A DNA stretch of 64,000 nt, taken from contig CABYXZ010000005.1 of NCBI GenBank assembly GCA_902523065.1, positions 1 through 64,000 of the forward strand, read 5' to 3'. The position numbers and the translations under genes were made by a program. The notes under the pieces are model-generated. The model worked only from the letters and a program-made list of their open reading frames with translations, was not told the origin of the DNA and ran no database searches. How positions within the stretch are numbered: the stretch's first letter is position 1; every line of letters starts with the position of its first letter. Source of the stretch: an uncultured Marinoscillum sp. GTDB taxonomy: Bacteria > Bacteroidota > Bacteroidia > Cytophagales > MED-G16. Shown in pieces: positions 35,490-43,915 of this stretch.

Positions 35490-36306
35490 AACTAACCTTA
35501 AACATAGGTTTTTAACTGCTCTGTTTGGAGGATCGCTCTTGATTCTTTCAACCTTCCACGAGTTATCTTATTTATTAGCTTTTGTTGTTATCATATTTTT
35601 ATCATCTAGAGAGTATTATAGAATTCTTAAACAAAATAATTATAGACCTAATGATATACTCGGAGTGTTTTTATCAGTTTTGATCTTTATAACTTCATAT
35701 CTCTATTCAAGTAATGGAGAGATGTGGGGGATATACTTTATTCTCATACCTATTCTCCCAATTGTTTGCCTTTCGGCTCTCTATAGTTCAAAAAGTAAAG
35801 ACGCTATAAAAAATGTTTCAGTAACTTTTTTTGGAATACTTTATATTTCTCTTCCACTCTCACTCATGAACTTTATAGTATTTGAGCAAGGCAGTTACGA
35901 TTCTATATTCTTACTTAGTGTCTTTATTTTTTTATGGGCTAGTGAAAGTGCTGCTTTTATTGGTGGATCTTTATTTGGAAAAACAAAGTTATTTGAGTCT
36001 GTATCACCAATGAAAACATGGGAGGGTGTGTTGTCAGGTTTTTTTGTTAATATGTCTATTGCTTACTTGCTACATTTCTTTTTTGATATGTATTCATTTT
36101 TATTTTGGGCAATATTCTCTCAAGTTGTATTAGTTTCAGGTGTTTTTGGTGATCTGTTTGAATCATTAATCAAAAGAAACTTTAATCTTAAAGATAGTGG
36201 AAACAAGCTTCCAGGCCACGGTGGTTTTTTAGATAGATTTGATAGTTTTTTCTTTGTGGTTCCCTACGTATTTTTTTATCTTAAAATTATGTCTCAGATA
36301 ACTTAA
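35482..36306 (+). CDS. cdsA: phosphatidate cytidylyltransferase
   Basis: A 274-residue integral membrane enzyme that makes CDP-diacylglycerol from phosphatidate and CTP, the precursor of all phospholipids. The CdsA signature is at the C-terminus: SPMKTWEGVLSG, GDLFESLIKRNFNLKDSGNKLPGHGG and FLDRFDS. About seven membrane helices precede it. The GTG start at 35482 overlaps DUF2007 by 8 bp. With psd nearby, part of the phosphatidylethanolamine pathway is encoded here. Confidence 0.95.
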   Translation: MDKTNLKHRFLTALFGGSLLILSTFHELSYLLAFVVIIFLSSREYYRILKQNNYRPNDILGVFLSVLIFITSYLYSSNGEMWGIYFILIPILPIVCLSALYSSKSKDAIKNVSVTFFGILYISLPLSLMNFIVFEQGSYDSIFLLSVFIFLWASESAAFIGGSLFGKTKLFESVSPMKTWEGVLSGFFVNMSIAYLLHFFFDMYSFLFWAIFSQVVLVSGVFGDLFESLIKRNFNLKDSGNKLPGHGGFLDRFDSFFFVVPYVFFYLKIMSQIT

Positions 36307-36342
36307 AATTGTAGATTTACAAAGTCAAACCCAAAAACTGAT

Positions 36343-37647
36343 ATGAGTTATAAAGAACCAGCTCCTATCCTGCACGATAAAGATCCTCTCGAGTCAATGA
36401 TGAAGAGGTTTCATGTTGCAGCAGAATACCTTGACCTTGATGAGGAGGTCTATAACGTTTTAAAATCTTCAGTAAAGAAAATTATTGTTTCGCTACCAAT
36501 CTCTATGGATGATGGTTCAATTAGAGTTTTCGAGGGGTATAGAGTGATACATTCTAATATTTTAGGCCCTTCAAAAGGAGGCATAAGATATGATCCTTCT
36601 GTCAATATAAATGAGGTAACAGCCCTAGCTGCTTGGATGACTTGGAAATGTGCGGTTGTTGATATTCCCTATGGTGGAGCCAAAGGGGGTATATGTTGTG
36701 ATCCAAAACAAATGAGTCTTTCAGAGCTGGAAAGGTTGACAAGAGCTTATACCCAGTCTATGAACGATATATTTGGTCCAGACAAAGATATACCAGCACC
36801 TGATGTTGGGACAGGACCTGATCAGATGGCTTGGTTGATGGATGAATATTCAAGAGCTCGAGGGGTTACAATTAATGCTGTTGTCACGGGAAAACCAATA
36901 ATACTTGGAGGTTCCGCGGGAAGGATAGAAGCCACTGGAAGGGGAGTTATGGTAGCAACATTAGCTGCTTTAACAAAAAACAAAATAAATCCATTTAATG
37001 CTAAAGTTGCTATACAGGGTTTTGGCAATGTTGGATCTTGGGCAGCTTTATTATTGAAAGAAAGAGGATGTAATATTGTCGCAATTTCTGATATATCTGG
37101 AGGTTATTATGACGAGAAAGGAATAGATATAGGTAAGGCAATTCAGTACAGAAATGAGAACAAAGGAACACTTGAAGGGTTTAAGGAAGCTACGAAAATT
37201 TCTAATGATGAATTGTTAAAGTTGGAAGTTGATGTTTTAATTCCTGCAGCTCTTGAAAATGCTATAACTGAAAAAAATGTTAATTCGATCAAAGCTAAAG
37301 TAATTGTTGAGGGTGCGAATGGTCCTACATCTCATGAGGCAGATTCTATTATTGAAAAAAATGGAATTATAGCGGTTCCAGATATTTTAGCTAATGCTGG
37401 CGGTGTAATTGTCTCATATTTTGAGTGGGTTCAAAACAGGTTAGGTTTTAAATGGACTAAAAGTAGAGTGTATAGAAGAAGTGATTCCATAATAAAACAG
37501 TCTTTTAACAATGTATATTCTATCTCCAAAAAATATAAAGTATCATTAAGAACTGCTGCTTATATTGCGGCAATAGATAAAGTTTCTAGAACTTATAAGT
37601 ATAGAGACGGTTCATTCACGTTTCAGAAAAATGGTCAGAATACATAA
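36343..37647 (+). CDS. Glu/Leu/Phe/Val-family dehydrogenase (probable glutamate dehydrogenase)
   Basis: A 434-residue amino acid dehydrogenase. Substrate-binding segments are GPSKGGIRYDPSVN and TWKCAVVDIPYGGAKGGI (catalytic Lys), then PAPDVGTGPDQMAW. The Rossmann fold begins at KVAIQGFGNVGSWAA. Length and motifs indicate glutamate dehydrogenase, linking 2-oxoglutarate plus ammonia with glutamate. It lies between cdsA and psd, 36 bp after cdsA; a near-consensus TAGATTTA box is upstream. Cofactor preference cannot be decided by eye. Confidence 0.9.
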   Translation: MSYKEPAPILHDKDPLESMMKRFHVAAEYLDLDEEVYNVLKSSVKKIIVSLPISMDDGSIRVFEGYRVIHSNILGPSKGGIRYDPSVNINEVTALAAWMTWKCAVVDIPYGGAKGGICCDPKQMSLSELERLTRAYTQSMNDIFGPDKDIPAPDVGTGPDQMAWLMDEYSRARGVTINAVVTGKPIILGGSAGRIEATGRGVMVATLAALTKNKINPFNAKVAIQGFGNVGSWAALLLKERGCNIVAISDISGGYYDEKGIDIGKAIQYRNENKGTLEGFKEATKISNDELLKLEVDVLIPAALENAITEKNVNSIKAKVIVEGANGPTSHEADSIIEKNGIIAVPDILANAGGVIVSYFEWVQNRLGFKWTKSRVYRRSDSIIKQSFNNVYSISKKYKVSLRTAAYIAAIDKVSRTYKYRDGSFTFQKNGQNT

Positions 37648-38287
37648 GGAGGGACATAAGTTTTTATTTGTCTTATTTGTTATTGGTTTTGCGATTAACC
37701 TCGTTATTTTCCTATTAGATCTTTCTATATGGGTAAAGGGTTTGGTTTTACTATTAACTGTATTTGAACTATTCTTTTTTCTACAATTCTTTAGAAGTCC
37801 CGTAATTAAAAAGAATATTGGAGACAAAAAAATAATTTCCCCAGCTAATGGAAAAGTTGTTCATATTGGAGAGGTTTTTGAGGATGAATATTTTAAAGAA
37901 AAAAAACTTATGATATCCATATTTATGTCTCCTTTTGATGTACACATAAATAGGAATCCAATTAGCGGTTTTGTTAAATATTATAAATATCACAAAGGAA
38001 AATACTTAGTTGCTTGGCACCCTAAATCAAGTAAGTTAAATGAGAGAACAACTACTGTCATTGCAAATGAAAAAATTGAGTTGATGGTCAGACAAATTGC
38101 AGGATTTGTTGCAAGGCGAATAGTAAATTACTCTAAGGAAGGATCAAAAGTTAATCAAGCTGATCAATTGGGTTTTATAAAATTTGGTTCAAGGGCAGAT
38201 ATTTTCCTTCCGCTTGGAACAAGAGTTTGTGTTAAAAAAGATCAAAATACGATAAGTGGAGAAACATTAATAGCTGAGTTAGATTAA
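37631..38287 (+). CDS. psd: phosphatidylserine decarboxylase, short (archaeal-type) form
   Basis: A 218-residue protein with two N-terminal membrane helices. The decarboxylase core includes ISPANGKVVHIGE, FMSPFDVHINRNPISG (essential Asp and His), GFVARRIVNY, and FGSRADIFLPLGTRV with the Gly-Ser self-cleavage site that creates the pyruvoyl group. It converts phosphatidylserine to phosphatidylethanolamine. The short archaeal-type form is usual in Bacteroidota. It overlaps the dehydrogenase by 17 bp and the convergent GAF gene by 9 bp. Confidence 0.92.
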   Translation: MVRIHKEGHKFLFVLFVIGFAINLVIFLLDLSIWVKGLVLLLTVFELFFFLQFFRSPVIKKNIGDKKIISPANGKVVHIGEVFEDEYFKEKKLMISIFMSPFDVHINRNPISGFVKYYKYHKGKYLVAWHPKSSKLNERTTTVIANEKIELMVRQIAGFVARRIVNYSKEGSKVNQADQLGFIKFGSRADIFLPLGTRVCVKKDQNTISGETLIAELD

Positions 38288-38761
38288 TTTTTTTTCGATT
38301 AACTCAACAATTTTTTTTAGATACTTTTCATCAACTTCATCGAAGGTTCCATATCTCGTGTCGTCAACATCTAATATACCAAAAACATCCTCACCTCTGA
38401 ATATGGGTATAACAATCTCAGATTTTGATTTTGAACTGCATGCAATGTGACCTGGAAATTTTTCAACATCATCTACTATAATTGATCGTTTTTCTTCCCA
38501 AGACTTTCCACACACGCCTCGCCCAAAGCCAATCCTTGTGCAAGCAACAGGGCCTTGAAAGGGCCCTAAAACTAACTCATCTTCCTTGACAATATAGAAG
38601 CCGGTCCAAAGGAAATTATGCACCTCATTAATTGCAGAACAAGTATTAGATAGATTGGCAATTAAATCTGTTTCATGTTTAATTAGTAAATTAACTTGAT
38701 TTACTAGTTCGATGTATTTTTCCTCTTTACTTAAATTTTGTGATATTTTAATTTCTTCCAT
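38279..38761 (-). CDS. GAF-domain protein, free methionine-(R)-sulfoxide reductase type
   Basis: A 160-residue single GAF domain. The fRMsr pattern is present: FYIVKEDELVLGPFQGPVACTRI, then GRGVCGKSW and HIACSSKSKSEIVIPIF, with the three conserved cysteines in ACT, VCG and ACS, and DVFGILDVDD at the end. Such enzymes reduce free methionine-(R)-sulfoxide using the cysteine relay, protecting against oxidation. It overlaps the ribD gene by 14 bp and the convergent psd gene by 9 bp. Confidence 0.88.
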   Translation of the reverse strand: MEEIKISQNLSKEEKYIELVNQVNLLIKHETDLIANLSNTCSAINEVHNFLWTGFYIVKEDELVLGPFQGPVACTRIGFGRGVCGKSWEEKRSIIVDDVEKFPGHIACSSKSKSEIVIPIFRGEDVFGILDVDDTRYGTFDEVDEKYLKKIVELIEKKLI

Positions 38762-39779
38762 TGTTATAAATTGTATACAATTTGTCTTTATCTATATCTT
38801 GAAAGTGTTTCGATAATTTAAAACTAGGTGCTTTAATTCCTTCATCAAATTTATTACTTCCAGTGAATACTCGTGCTTCATCCCAGATATTTTCTTGTAT
38901 TATATTATTTAATGTTTTTGCTCCGCCCTCAACTAATAAACTTGAGATTCCTTTTTTGTATAAAATATCTAATACTTTTTTAAATGATAGATTTTTGGTT
39001 TTATAAAATTCTTTACCAGAGCAAGAAGAAGATTCAACCTGATTAATAATTAATGATAGTAGTTCGTCATTAATTACTTTTTTGTTTTTTAGTGATTTAA
39101 GGTTCGGATTTATGATAATCCTCAAGGGATTATCTCCTTTCCATTTTCTTACATTAAGTTTAGGGTTATCAATTAAAACCGTATTAATTCCAACGCAAAT
39201 ACCGTCTTCCTCTGATCTCCATTTATGAACAAATTTTCTTGATAAACCATTTGATATCCATCTAGAGTCTCCATTTTTTCGGGCTATAAAACCATCAATA
39301 GTTTGAGCCCATTTTAAAATAACATATGGTCTTTTTTTATTTTGATTAGTAAAAAACCTTTTGTTTAAACTTTCTCCTTCCTTTCTCTTTATTCCTTCTA
39401 TCACATTTATGCCATTCTCCCTAAGAGAATTAATGCCTCTTCCATTTACTTTTTTATTTGGATCTTTATTTGCTATTATGACTTCCTTAGGCTTATGCTT
39501 TATTATTTCTAGAGTACACGGAGGGGTTTTTCCATAATGGCTACAAGGTTCTAAATTTACATAAATAGAGCTTCCTTCTATTTCTTTTTTATTAGTTACA
39601 GATTTTATAGCATTTATCTCTGCATGTTCTTTACCATATTTTTTGTGGTATCCTTCACCAATTATTTTATTATCTTTTACAATAACACATCCCACCAGAG
39701 GGTTTTGTTTAACATTCCCCAAACCTTTCTTAGCTAAATAAAATGTCCTTTCTATATATTTATGATGAGTTTTATCCAT
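38748..39779 (-). CDS. ribD: bifunctional riboflavin biosynthesis deaminase/reductase RibD
   Basis: A 343-residue enzyme catalysing two successive riboflavin steps. The N-terminal deaminase has zinc motifs HAEINAI and EPCSHYGKTPPC. The C-terminal reductase (about 145-340) starts RPYVILKWAQTIDGFIAR and includes ISSLLVEGGAKTLN. The frame is open upstream to 39806, but MDKTHHKYIERTFYLAKKG at 39779 is the family start. The start lies only 11 bp from the divergent prmC GTG, so their promoters must sit inside each other's coding regions. Confidence 0.93.
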   Translation of the reverse strand: MDKTHHKYIERTFYLAKKGLGNVKQNPLVGCVIVKDNKIIGEGYHKKYGKEHAEINAIKSVTNKKEIEGSSIYVNLEPCSHYGKTPPCTLEIIKHKPKEVIIANKDPNKKVNGRGINSLRENGINVIEGIKRKEGESLNKRFFTNQNKKRPYVILKWAQTIDGFIARKNGDSRWISNGLSRKFVHKWRSEEDGICVGINTVLIDNPKLNVRKWKGDNPLRIIINPNLKSLKNKKVINDELLSLIINQVESSSCSGKEFYKTKNLSFKKVLDILYKKGISSLLVEGGAKTLNNIIQENIWDEARVFTGSNKFDEGIKAPSFKLSKHFQDIDKDKLYTIYNNGRN

Positions 39780-39790
39780 ATAACAATTAC

Positions 39791-40627
39791 GTGAAAACAA
39801 CAGCAAGTAAAATTAGCAATAAACTTAAAGAAATGATAACCACTTTCAGTGGAAGAGATTTAGAAAATATTATTGCCAAGTATTTATATCTAAGGTTTGA
39901 TATTTCTCCAACTGATATTTTACTTGAAAAAGAGATTATTTTGAAAAAAAATGAAAATGATCTTTTAATAAATGATGTCAACAAATTAAATCAAAATATA
40001 CCGGTGCAGTATGTTGCATCATCTGAGTTTTTCCTCTATAAAAAGTTTTATATAAATGATAAAGTTTTAATTCCTAGACCTGAAACTGAGGAACTTGTAT
40101 CTCTGATAATAAAAAGAGAAAAAAATCGAAAGTCAATAAATATAATTGATATAGGTACAGGTTCAGGTTGTATTGCAATTTCTTTAAGAAAAAATATTAA
40201 TTCAAAAGTTATGGGAATTGACATTTCTTCTGAGGCTATAACTGTAGCAAGAAAAAATATTTTGGATGAGAGTGAAAATGTTGACCTAGTTAATGATTGT
40301 ATAGAGAAGTTTAAAACGGATAAAATGTTTGATGTCATTGTAAGTAATCCACCTTATATACCAATAAGTGATAAAAAGTTAGTTGATAGTTTAGTGTTAG
40401 ATAATGAACCTAAAACAGCTTTATTTACACAGGATGATCCTCTATATTTCTATAGACAAATATTAGTTTTTGCAAAGAAAAATTTAAATAAAGGTGGAAG
40501 AATATATCTGGAAATTAACGACCTGTATGTTAATGAGGTATTAGACTTATTTCAAGGCTATAACCCTGGAAGCATAAGAGATTTTTATGGAAAAAATAGA
40601 TTTATAATTTGTAATACGGGTAAATAA
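39791..40627 (+). CDS. prmC: peptide chain release factor N5-glutamine methyltransferase PrmC
   Basis: A 278-residue SAM-dependent methyltransferase that modifies the GGQ glutamine of RF1 and RF2. A short helical domain (about 1-80) leads into PRPETEELVSL, the SAM motif IDIGTGSGCIAISL and the catalytic NPPYIP. The GTG at 39791 keeps the PrmC N-terminus whole and avoids overlap with ribD; an ATG at 39743 in the same frame would overlap ribD by 37 bp. The stop codon abuts the stop of the thiamine-binding gene with no intervening base. Confidence 0.9.
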   Translation: MKTTASKISNKLKEMITTFSGRDLENIIAKYLYLRFDISPTDILLEKEIILKKNENDLLINDVNKLNQNIPVQYVASSEFFLYKKFYINDKVLIPRPETEELVSLIIKREKNRKSINIIDIGTGSGCIAISLRKNINSKVMGIDISSEAITVARKNILDESENVDLVNDCIEKFKTDKMFDVIVSNPPYIPISDKKLVDSLVLDNEPKTALFTQDDPLYFYRQILVFAKKNLNKGGRIYLEINDLYVNEVLDLFQGYNPGSIRDFYGKNRFIICNTGK

Positions 40628-40891
40628 TTAATCTTTATATTTTAAGGTTCCTTTCGAAATTTTTAAAACAAATACACTTCTATACTTATCTAAAAAATCT
40701 CTAACCTCATTATTTAATAGTTCAATTATATCCGAATAATCACCATATATTAGTGAACTTAAGCCATTAGTTTCAATCTCCAAATTTTTATTTTGAATGC
40801 TTTTTAAAAACTCTTTGACAATCAGTTTGTAATTGCCACTAGAGTCTTCCTCTTGCAGTTTATAAAGACTAATTTCTACTGTGGTTTTCAT
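40628..40891 (-). CDS. YkoF/MTH1187-like thiamine-binding protein
   Basis: An 87-residue protein with the compact alpha/beta fold of the MTH1187/YkoF thiamine-binding family. It shows VEISLYKLQEED at the N-terminus, the helix KLIVKEFLKSIQ, EIETNGLSSLIYGDYSDIIELL in the middle, and SVFVLKISKGT. Members bind thiamine or its HMP part. The gene follows the TonB-dependent receptor directly (40891/40892) and lies downstream of the TPP riboswitch, which makes a thiamine role much more likely. It is cytosolic (no signal peptide), so it may buffer or deliver thiamine (inference). Confidence 0.75.
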   Translation of the reverse strand: MKTTVEISLYKLQEEDSSGNYKLIVKEFLKSIQNKNLEIETNGLSSLIYGDYSDIIELLNNEVRDFLDKYRSVFVLKISKGTLKYKD

Positions 40892-43288
40892 CTATATTTC
40901 TATGCTTACTGAAAACATAATATTTCTAGTTGCTTGAGGGTAAAAGTAATTCTCTCTTACTTCGTAATCCATGCCACCATAATACCCAAAAGTATATCCA
41001 TTACTAGAATATTTCACATTAAATATATTGTTAATTTCTATCTTAAAAAATAAATTATTAAAGACATTATTTGTGAGGTTAGTCTGTATCTTAAAGTCAT
41101 TTATTAAAAAGTCTTTAAGCACTCTTTTCTCGTTTGATGTGTTGTCTAGATATTGTTTCCCTACATATTTAGAATTTAAAATAAAACTCAAAAACTTATT
41201 AGCTTTCCATTCAAAATGATTATTCAAAAGAACCCCTGGGGAGAACGCTAAGTCAGTTATTACGTATTTATTTTCAATGATATTATACTGAGAAAAATCA
41301 GCACCATAATCATATAGTGTTTCATTGAAATTGTAAACAAGGTTTCTTGAAAGTGATAATGAGGAATTAACATAAAAATCTTTAGAGTTAAGTACATTTG
41401 TAAATTCAACACCAAACCTTCTACTTTTCTTAACATTTTCTCTTATGTAAGCTCCTACGTCATTGACTTCACCTGTAGTAATTAATTGATTATTGTATTC
41501 CATCAAATAAAGATTTGTATTAAAGCTACCTATATTATAATTGAAACCTTTTCCGAGCTCAATGTTTACCAAGCTCTCATGTTTTGGCTCAATCTTTGAA
41601 TCAATATAATCACTCCTTATAGGTTCTCTATTTGCTACAGCAACTGACCCGTACAGAATAACCTTATCATTTAATGATTTGGTTAATCCAACCTTAGGGT
41701 TAAAAAAAACATTATTCTTATCCACATCAATAATAGATTTGTCATTATCATTTCCTTTCATCTTATGGGAATATCCCCTTAATTGCATATCAGTAAATAA
41801 CTCTGCACTTTCAGTGATATTGAGGTTATATTTTATAAAAATATTACCATCCTTTTTGAATGATTTAGAAAAATAGTAAGGCTCTGAGACCATGAGCTGT
41901 GGTTGAATAATTTCTCCAAAATGATCAGCATCATACTCATTCAAAGCACCACCAATATTTATTTCACTTTTATCAAACTTCTTTGAAAAAGAGTAGGTTA
42001 ATCCATAAAAATGATTGGATAACCATCTCCTTCTGACTAAGTCGAGAGATTTATTTTCTAAAAAGTCATAGTAATTAGATAAATTATCATCTTCTCTAAA
42101 TTCTTCGTAATAACCCCTTCCGTAAGTGTAGTGAAGAGCCAAATGTAAATTAGCTGTATTTGATATATCATGGTTGAAATGCATTTGGTAGTGGTCTTGT
42201 TGATAATTATCAGTCTGATTATCATAAGTATAGTAATTAAATGTTCTACCAGAATTCAAAAGATTGTCAGCTTGTTCATCGGAGTAACCATTATTTGCAA
42301 TTACATTATTCATTTCCTCAATGTCATTATTTATTCTTCCCTCAGGTGTTCCCCACCACGATTGATAAGTTCTTTCTTTTCCTGAAAAATTAATTAAATC
42401 AATAGATGTTTTATCTGAGTAGTAACTTGCAGAGGCATAATATGACTTAAGGTCTGATGTGGCCCTGTCAACATATCCGTCTGAATTTATTTTAGATAAC
42501 CTTAGGTTCATATTAATCTTATTTTTTATCAAACCTGAATTTAATTCTAATGTGTTTTTGAAGCTTTTATATGATCCAGCCGAAGATGAGTATTTTAACT
42601 TAAAATCTTCAGACGCTTTACCTGTTTTAATACTGACTGTTCCCCCAAAAGCTCCTCCTCCATTTGTTGAAGATCCCACACCCCTCTGCACTTGTATGCT
42701 ATTAGCTGATGAAGCTAGGTCAGACACGTTTACCCAAAAAACTCCATGAGATTCAGAGTCGTTGTAGGGTATGCCATTAATGGTAACATTTATTCTTGTG
42801 GCATCACTTCCTCTTATTCTTACACCAGTGTAACCTATACCATTTCCAGCATCAGATGTTGAATATGTAGAGGGCGTTGAGTTTATCAGAAAGGGGATAT
42901 CCTTTCCTGAATTATTTTTTTCAATGAATGATTTAGAAATATTCGTAAATGCAAAAGGACTGTTATATTTTGCTCTTGTAGAAATTACTTTTATTTCGTC
43001 TTTCAATATTATACCATCATCTAATACAATGTTAATTTCTTGATTTGGATTTGAAAATTTAATTTCCTTTGTTAAATAACCTACATGTGATACTTGGATG
43101 TCTATATTAGTTGAGTTAGAGTTTAGATAAAACTTACCATTTTCGTCCGTATAGGTAATAAGATTTGATTCTTCATTTAAAATGTTTGCACCAACTATTG
43201 GCTCACCACTACTATTAGTAACTATACCAACAAAATTGTTTTGAGCAATGGATGTGAAGGTTATAAATAAAAGAAAAATAGTCCTCAT
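40892..43288 (-). CDS. TonB-dependent outer membrane receptor, probable thiamine importer
   Basis: A 798-residue receptor. It carries a signal peptide (ends TSIAQ), a carboxypeptidase-regulatory-like domain at about 18-90 (GIVTNSSGEPIVGANIL), a plug domain at about 105-225 (GYTGVRIRGSDATRINVTINGIPYND, VQRGVGSSTNGGGAFGG), and a large beta-barrel to the end. The substrate is inferred, not read from the protein: the TPP riboswitch just upstream and the flanking thiamine genes indicate thiamine or its phosphates. Bacteroidota thiamine-regulated receptors (OMR1 type) are known. Confidence 0.9.
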   Translation of the reverse strand: MRTIFLLFITFTSIAQNNFVGIVTNSSGEPIVGANILNEESNLITYTDENGKFYLNSNSTNIDIQVSHVGYLTKEIKFSNPNQEINIVLDDGIILKDEIKVISTRAKYNSPFAFTNISKSFIEKNNSGKDIPFLINSTPSTYSTSDAGNGIGYTGVRIRGSDATRINVTINGIPYNDSESHGVFWVNVSDLASSANSIQVQRGVGSSTNGGGAFGGTVSIKTGKASEDFKLKYSSSAGSYKSFKNTLELNSGLIKNKINMNLRLSKINSDGYVDRATSDLKSYYASASYYSDKTSIDLINFSGKERTYQSWWGTPEGRINNDIEEMNNVIANNGYSDEQADNLLNSGRTFNYYTYDNQTDNYQQDHYQMHFNHDISNTANLHLALHYTYGRGYYEEFREDDNLSNYYDFLENKSLDLVRRRWLSNHFYGLTYSFSKKFDKSEINIGGALNEYDADHFGEIIQPQLMVSEPYYFSKSFKKDGNIFIKYNLNITESAELFTDMQLRGYSHKMKGNDNDKSIIDVDKNNVFFNPKVGLTKSLNDKVILYGSVAVANREPIRSDYIDSKIEPKHESLVNIELGKGFNYNIGSFNTNLYLMEYNNQLITTGEVNDVGAYIRENVKKSRRFGVEFTNVLNSKDFYVNSSLSLSRNLVYNFNETLYDYGADFSQYNIIENKYVITDLAFSPGVLLNNHFEWKANKFLSFILNSKYVGKQYLDNTSNEKRVLKDFLINDFKIQTNLTNNVFNNLFFKIEINNIFNVKYSSNGYTFGYYGGMDYEVRENYFYPQATRNIMFSVSIEI

Positions 43289-43304
43289 TTTTTATAAATT
43301 TAAA

Positions 43305-43398
43305 AAGGGACTAATAGCATTAGCTTTTTACTACGCCAGCATTACCTGGATCAGTTTTTTAGAGTATAATCTCAGCCTTTGTATTAGGCACCCCTTGA
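43305..43398 (-). promoter_or_regulatory. TPP (THI-element) riboswitch
   Basis: On the minus strand the conserved TPP aptamer blocks appear in order: GGGGTGCC (43394-43387), GGCTGAGA (43377-43370), and CTGATCCAGGTAATGC continuing to TGGCGTAG (43354-43331). It binds thiamine pyrophosphate and normally shuts down expression when TPP is abundant. Downstream CTAATgctATTAG forms a small hairpin before a TCCCTTTTT run. Alternatively, CTAATA near the 5' GCC can pair with TATTAG, giving two exclusive structures (inference). It lies 16 bp after the kinase stop and 16 bp before the receptor ATG. Confidence 0.93.
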
Positions 43399-43414
43399 AA
43401 ATACAATTTTAATA

Positions 43415-43915
43415 TCAATTCTTTATAAAATCAAGTGCTGTTAGAAGTCTTTCCAGCAGACTTCCTTCTACTATTTTATAATTTAAATTTCTTTTTTTTA
43501 GAGTTGTTTCATAGACATCGAATATATCATCTCTGTCATTAGGATTTTCTCTCAATCTATCCTCTTCCCAGGGGATATCAGGTTTACATAGTAGATAGAA
43601 GTCAAACTCTTCATTTAATGATAAATATTTTAAATCAACATCCACATGATTGAATTTAATTCTACTCCATAACTCGATAACAAGACATGATGTATCTGCT
43701 ATAAAGTAATCATTAGCTTTCTTGATGTTATTTGTTATTATTCTATTTTGTTCTTTCGCTATCTTAATTAAATCATGAACATCGTATATCTCTTTTTTAT
43801 CTAGATAGGTTCTTGCATACTCTTCAGAGTAATTACATTTTAATGTTTTTGACAGATATTTAGTTAGGGTGGTTTTTCCAGATGATTCAGGACCAATAAC
43901 AGAAATTCTTTTCAT
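43415..43915 (-). CDS. NadR-like P-loop kinase, probable thiamine salvage kinase
   Basis: A 166-residue P-loop ATPase of the NadR ribosylnicotinamide kinase-like/AAA_28 type. Walker A is GPESSGKTTLTK, followed by EEYARTYLD (the conserved R near the nucleoside), IADTSCLVIELW and DIPWEEDRLRENP. It overlaps the PnuC-family transporter by 4 bp (ATGA). In Bacteroidota this pair is commonly found together, importing and phosphorylating a vitamin. The thiamine locus context suggests thiamine is the substrate; nicotinamide riboside is the alternative. Confidence 0.8.
   Translation of the reverse strand: MKRISVIGPESSGKTTLTKYLSKTLKCNYSEEYARTYLDKKEIYDVHDLIKIAKEQNRIITNNIKKANDYFIADTSCLVIELWSRIKFNHVDVDLKYLSLNEEFDFYLLCKPDIPWEEDRLRENPNDRDDIFDVYETTLKKRNLNYKIVEGSLLERLLTALDFIKN

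Noticed and set aside
36312-36319. TAGATTTA as promoter of the glutamate dehydrogenase gene
   Set aside because: One base off consensus and no -33 TTG in place; not strong enough to list as a feature.
37631-37660. AGGAGGG near the psd start as a ribosome-binding site
   Set aside because: It lies about 17 nt downstream of the psd ATG, inside the coding sequence, with no start codon after it at suitable spacing.
39780-39806. Longer start for ribD
   Set aside because: The nine extra residues are not RibD-like and overlap the prmC start.
42170-42749. Plus-strand open frames inside the TonB-dependent receptor
   Set aside because: Hydrophobic, low-complexity products antisense to a well-supported gene with clear domains.
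43308-43325. Intrinsic terminator after the riboswitch
   Set aside because: The CTAAT-gct-ATTAG hairpin is short and AT-rich with a modest T-run; plausible as part of the switch but too weak to list as a separate terminator.
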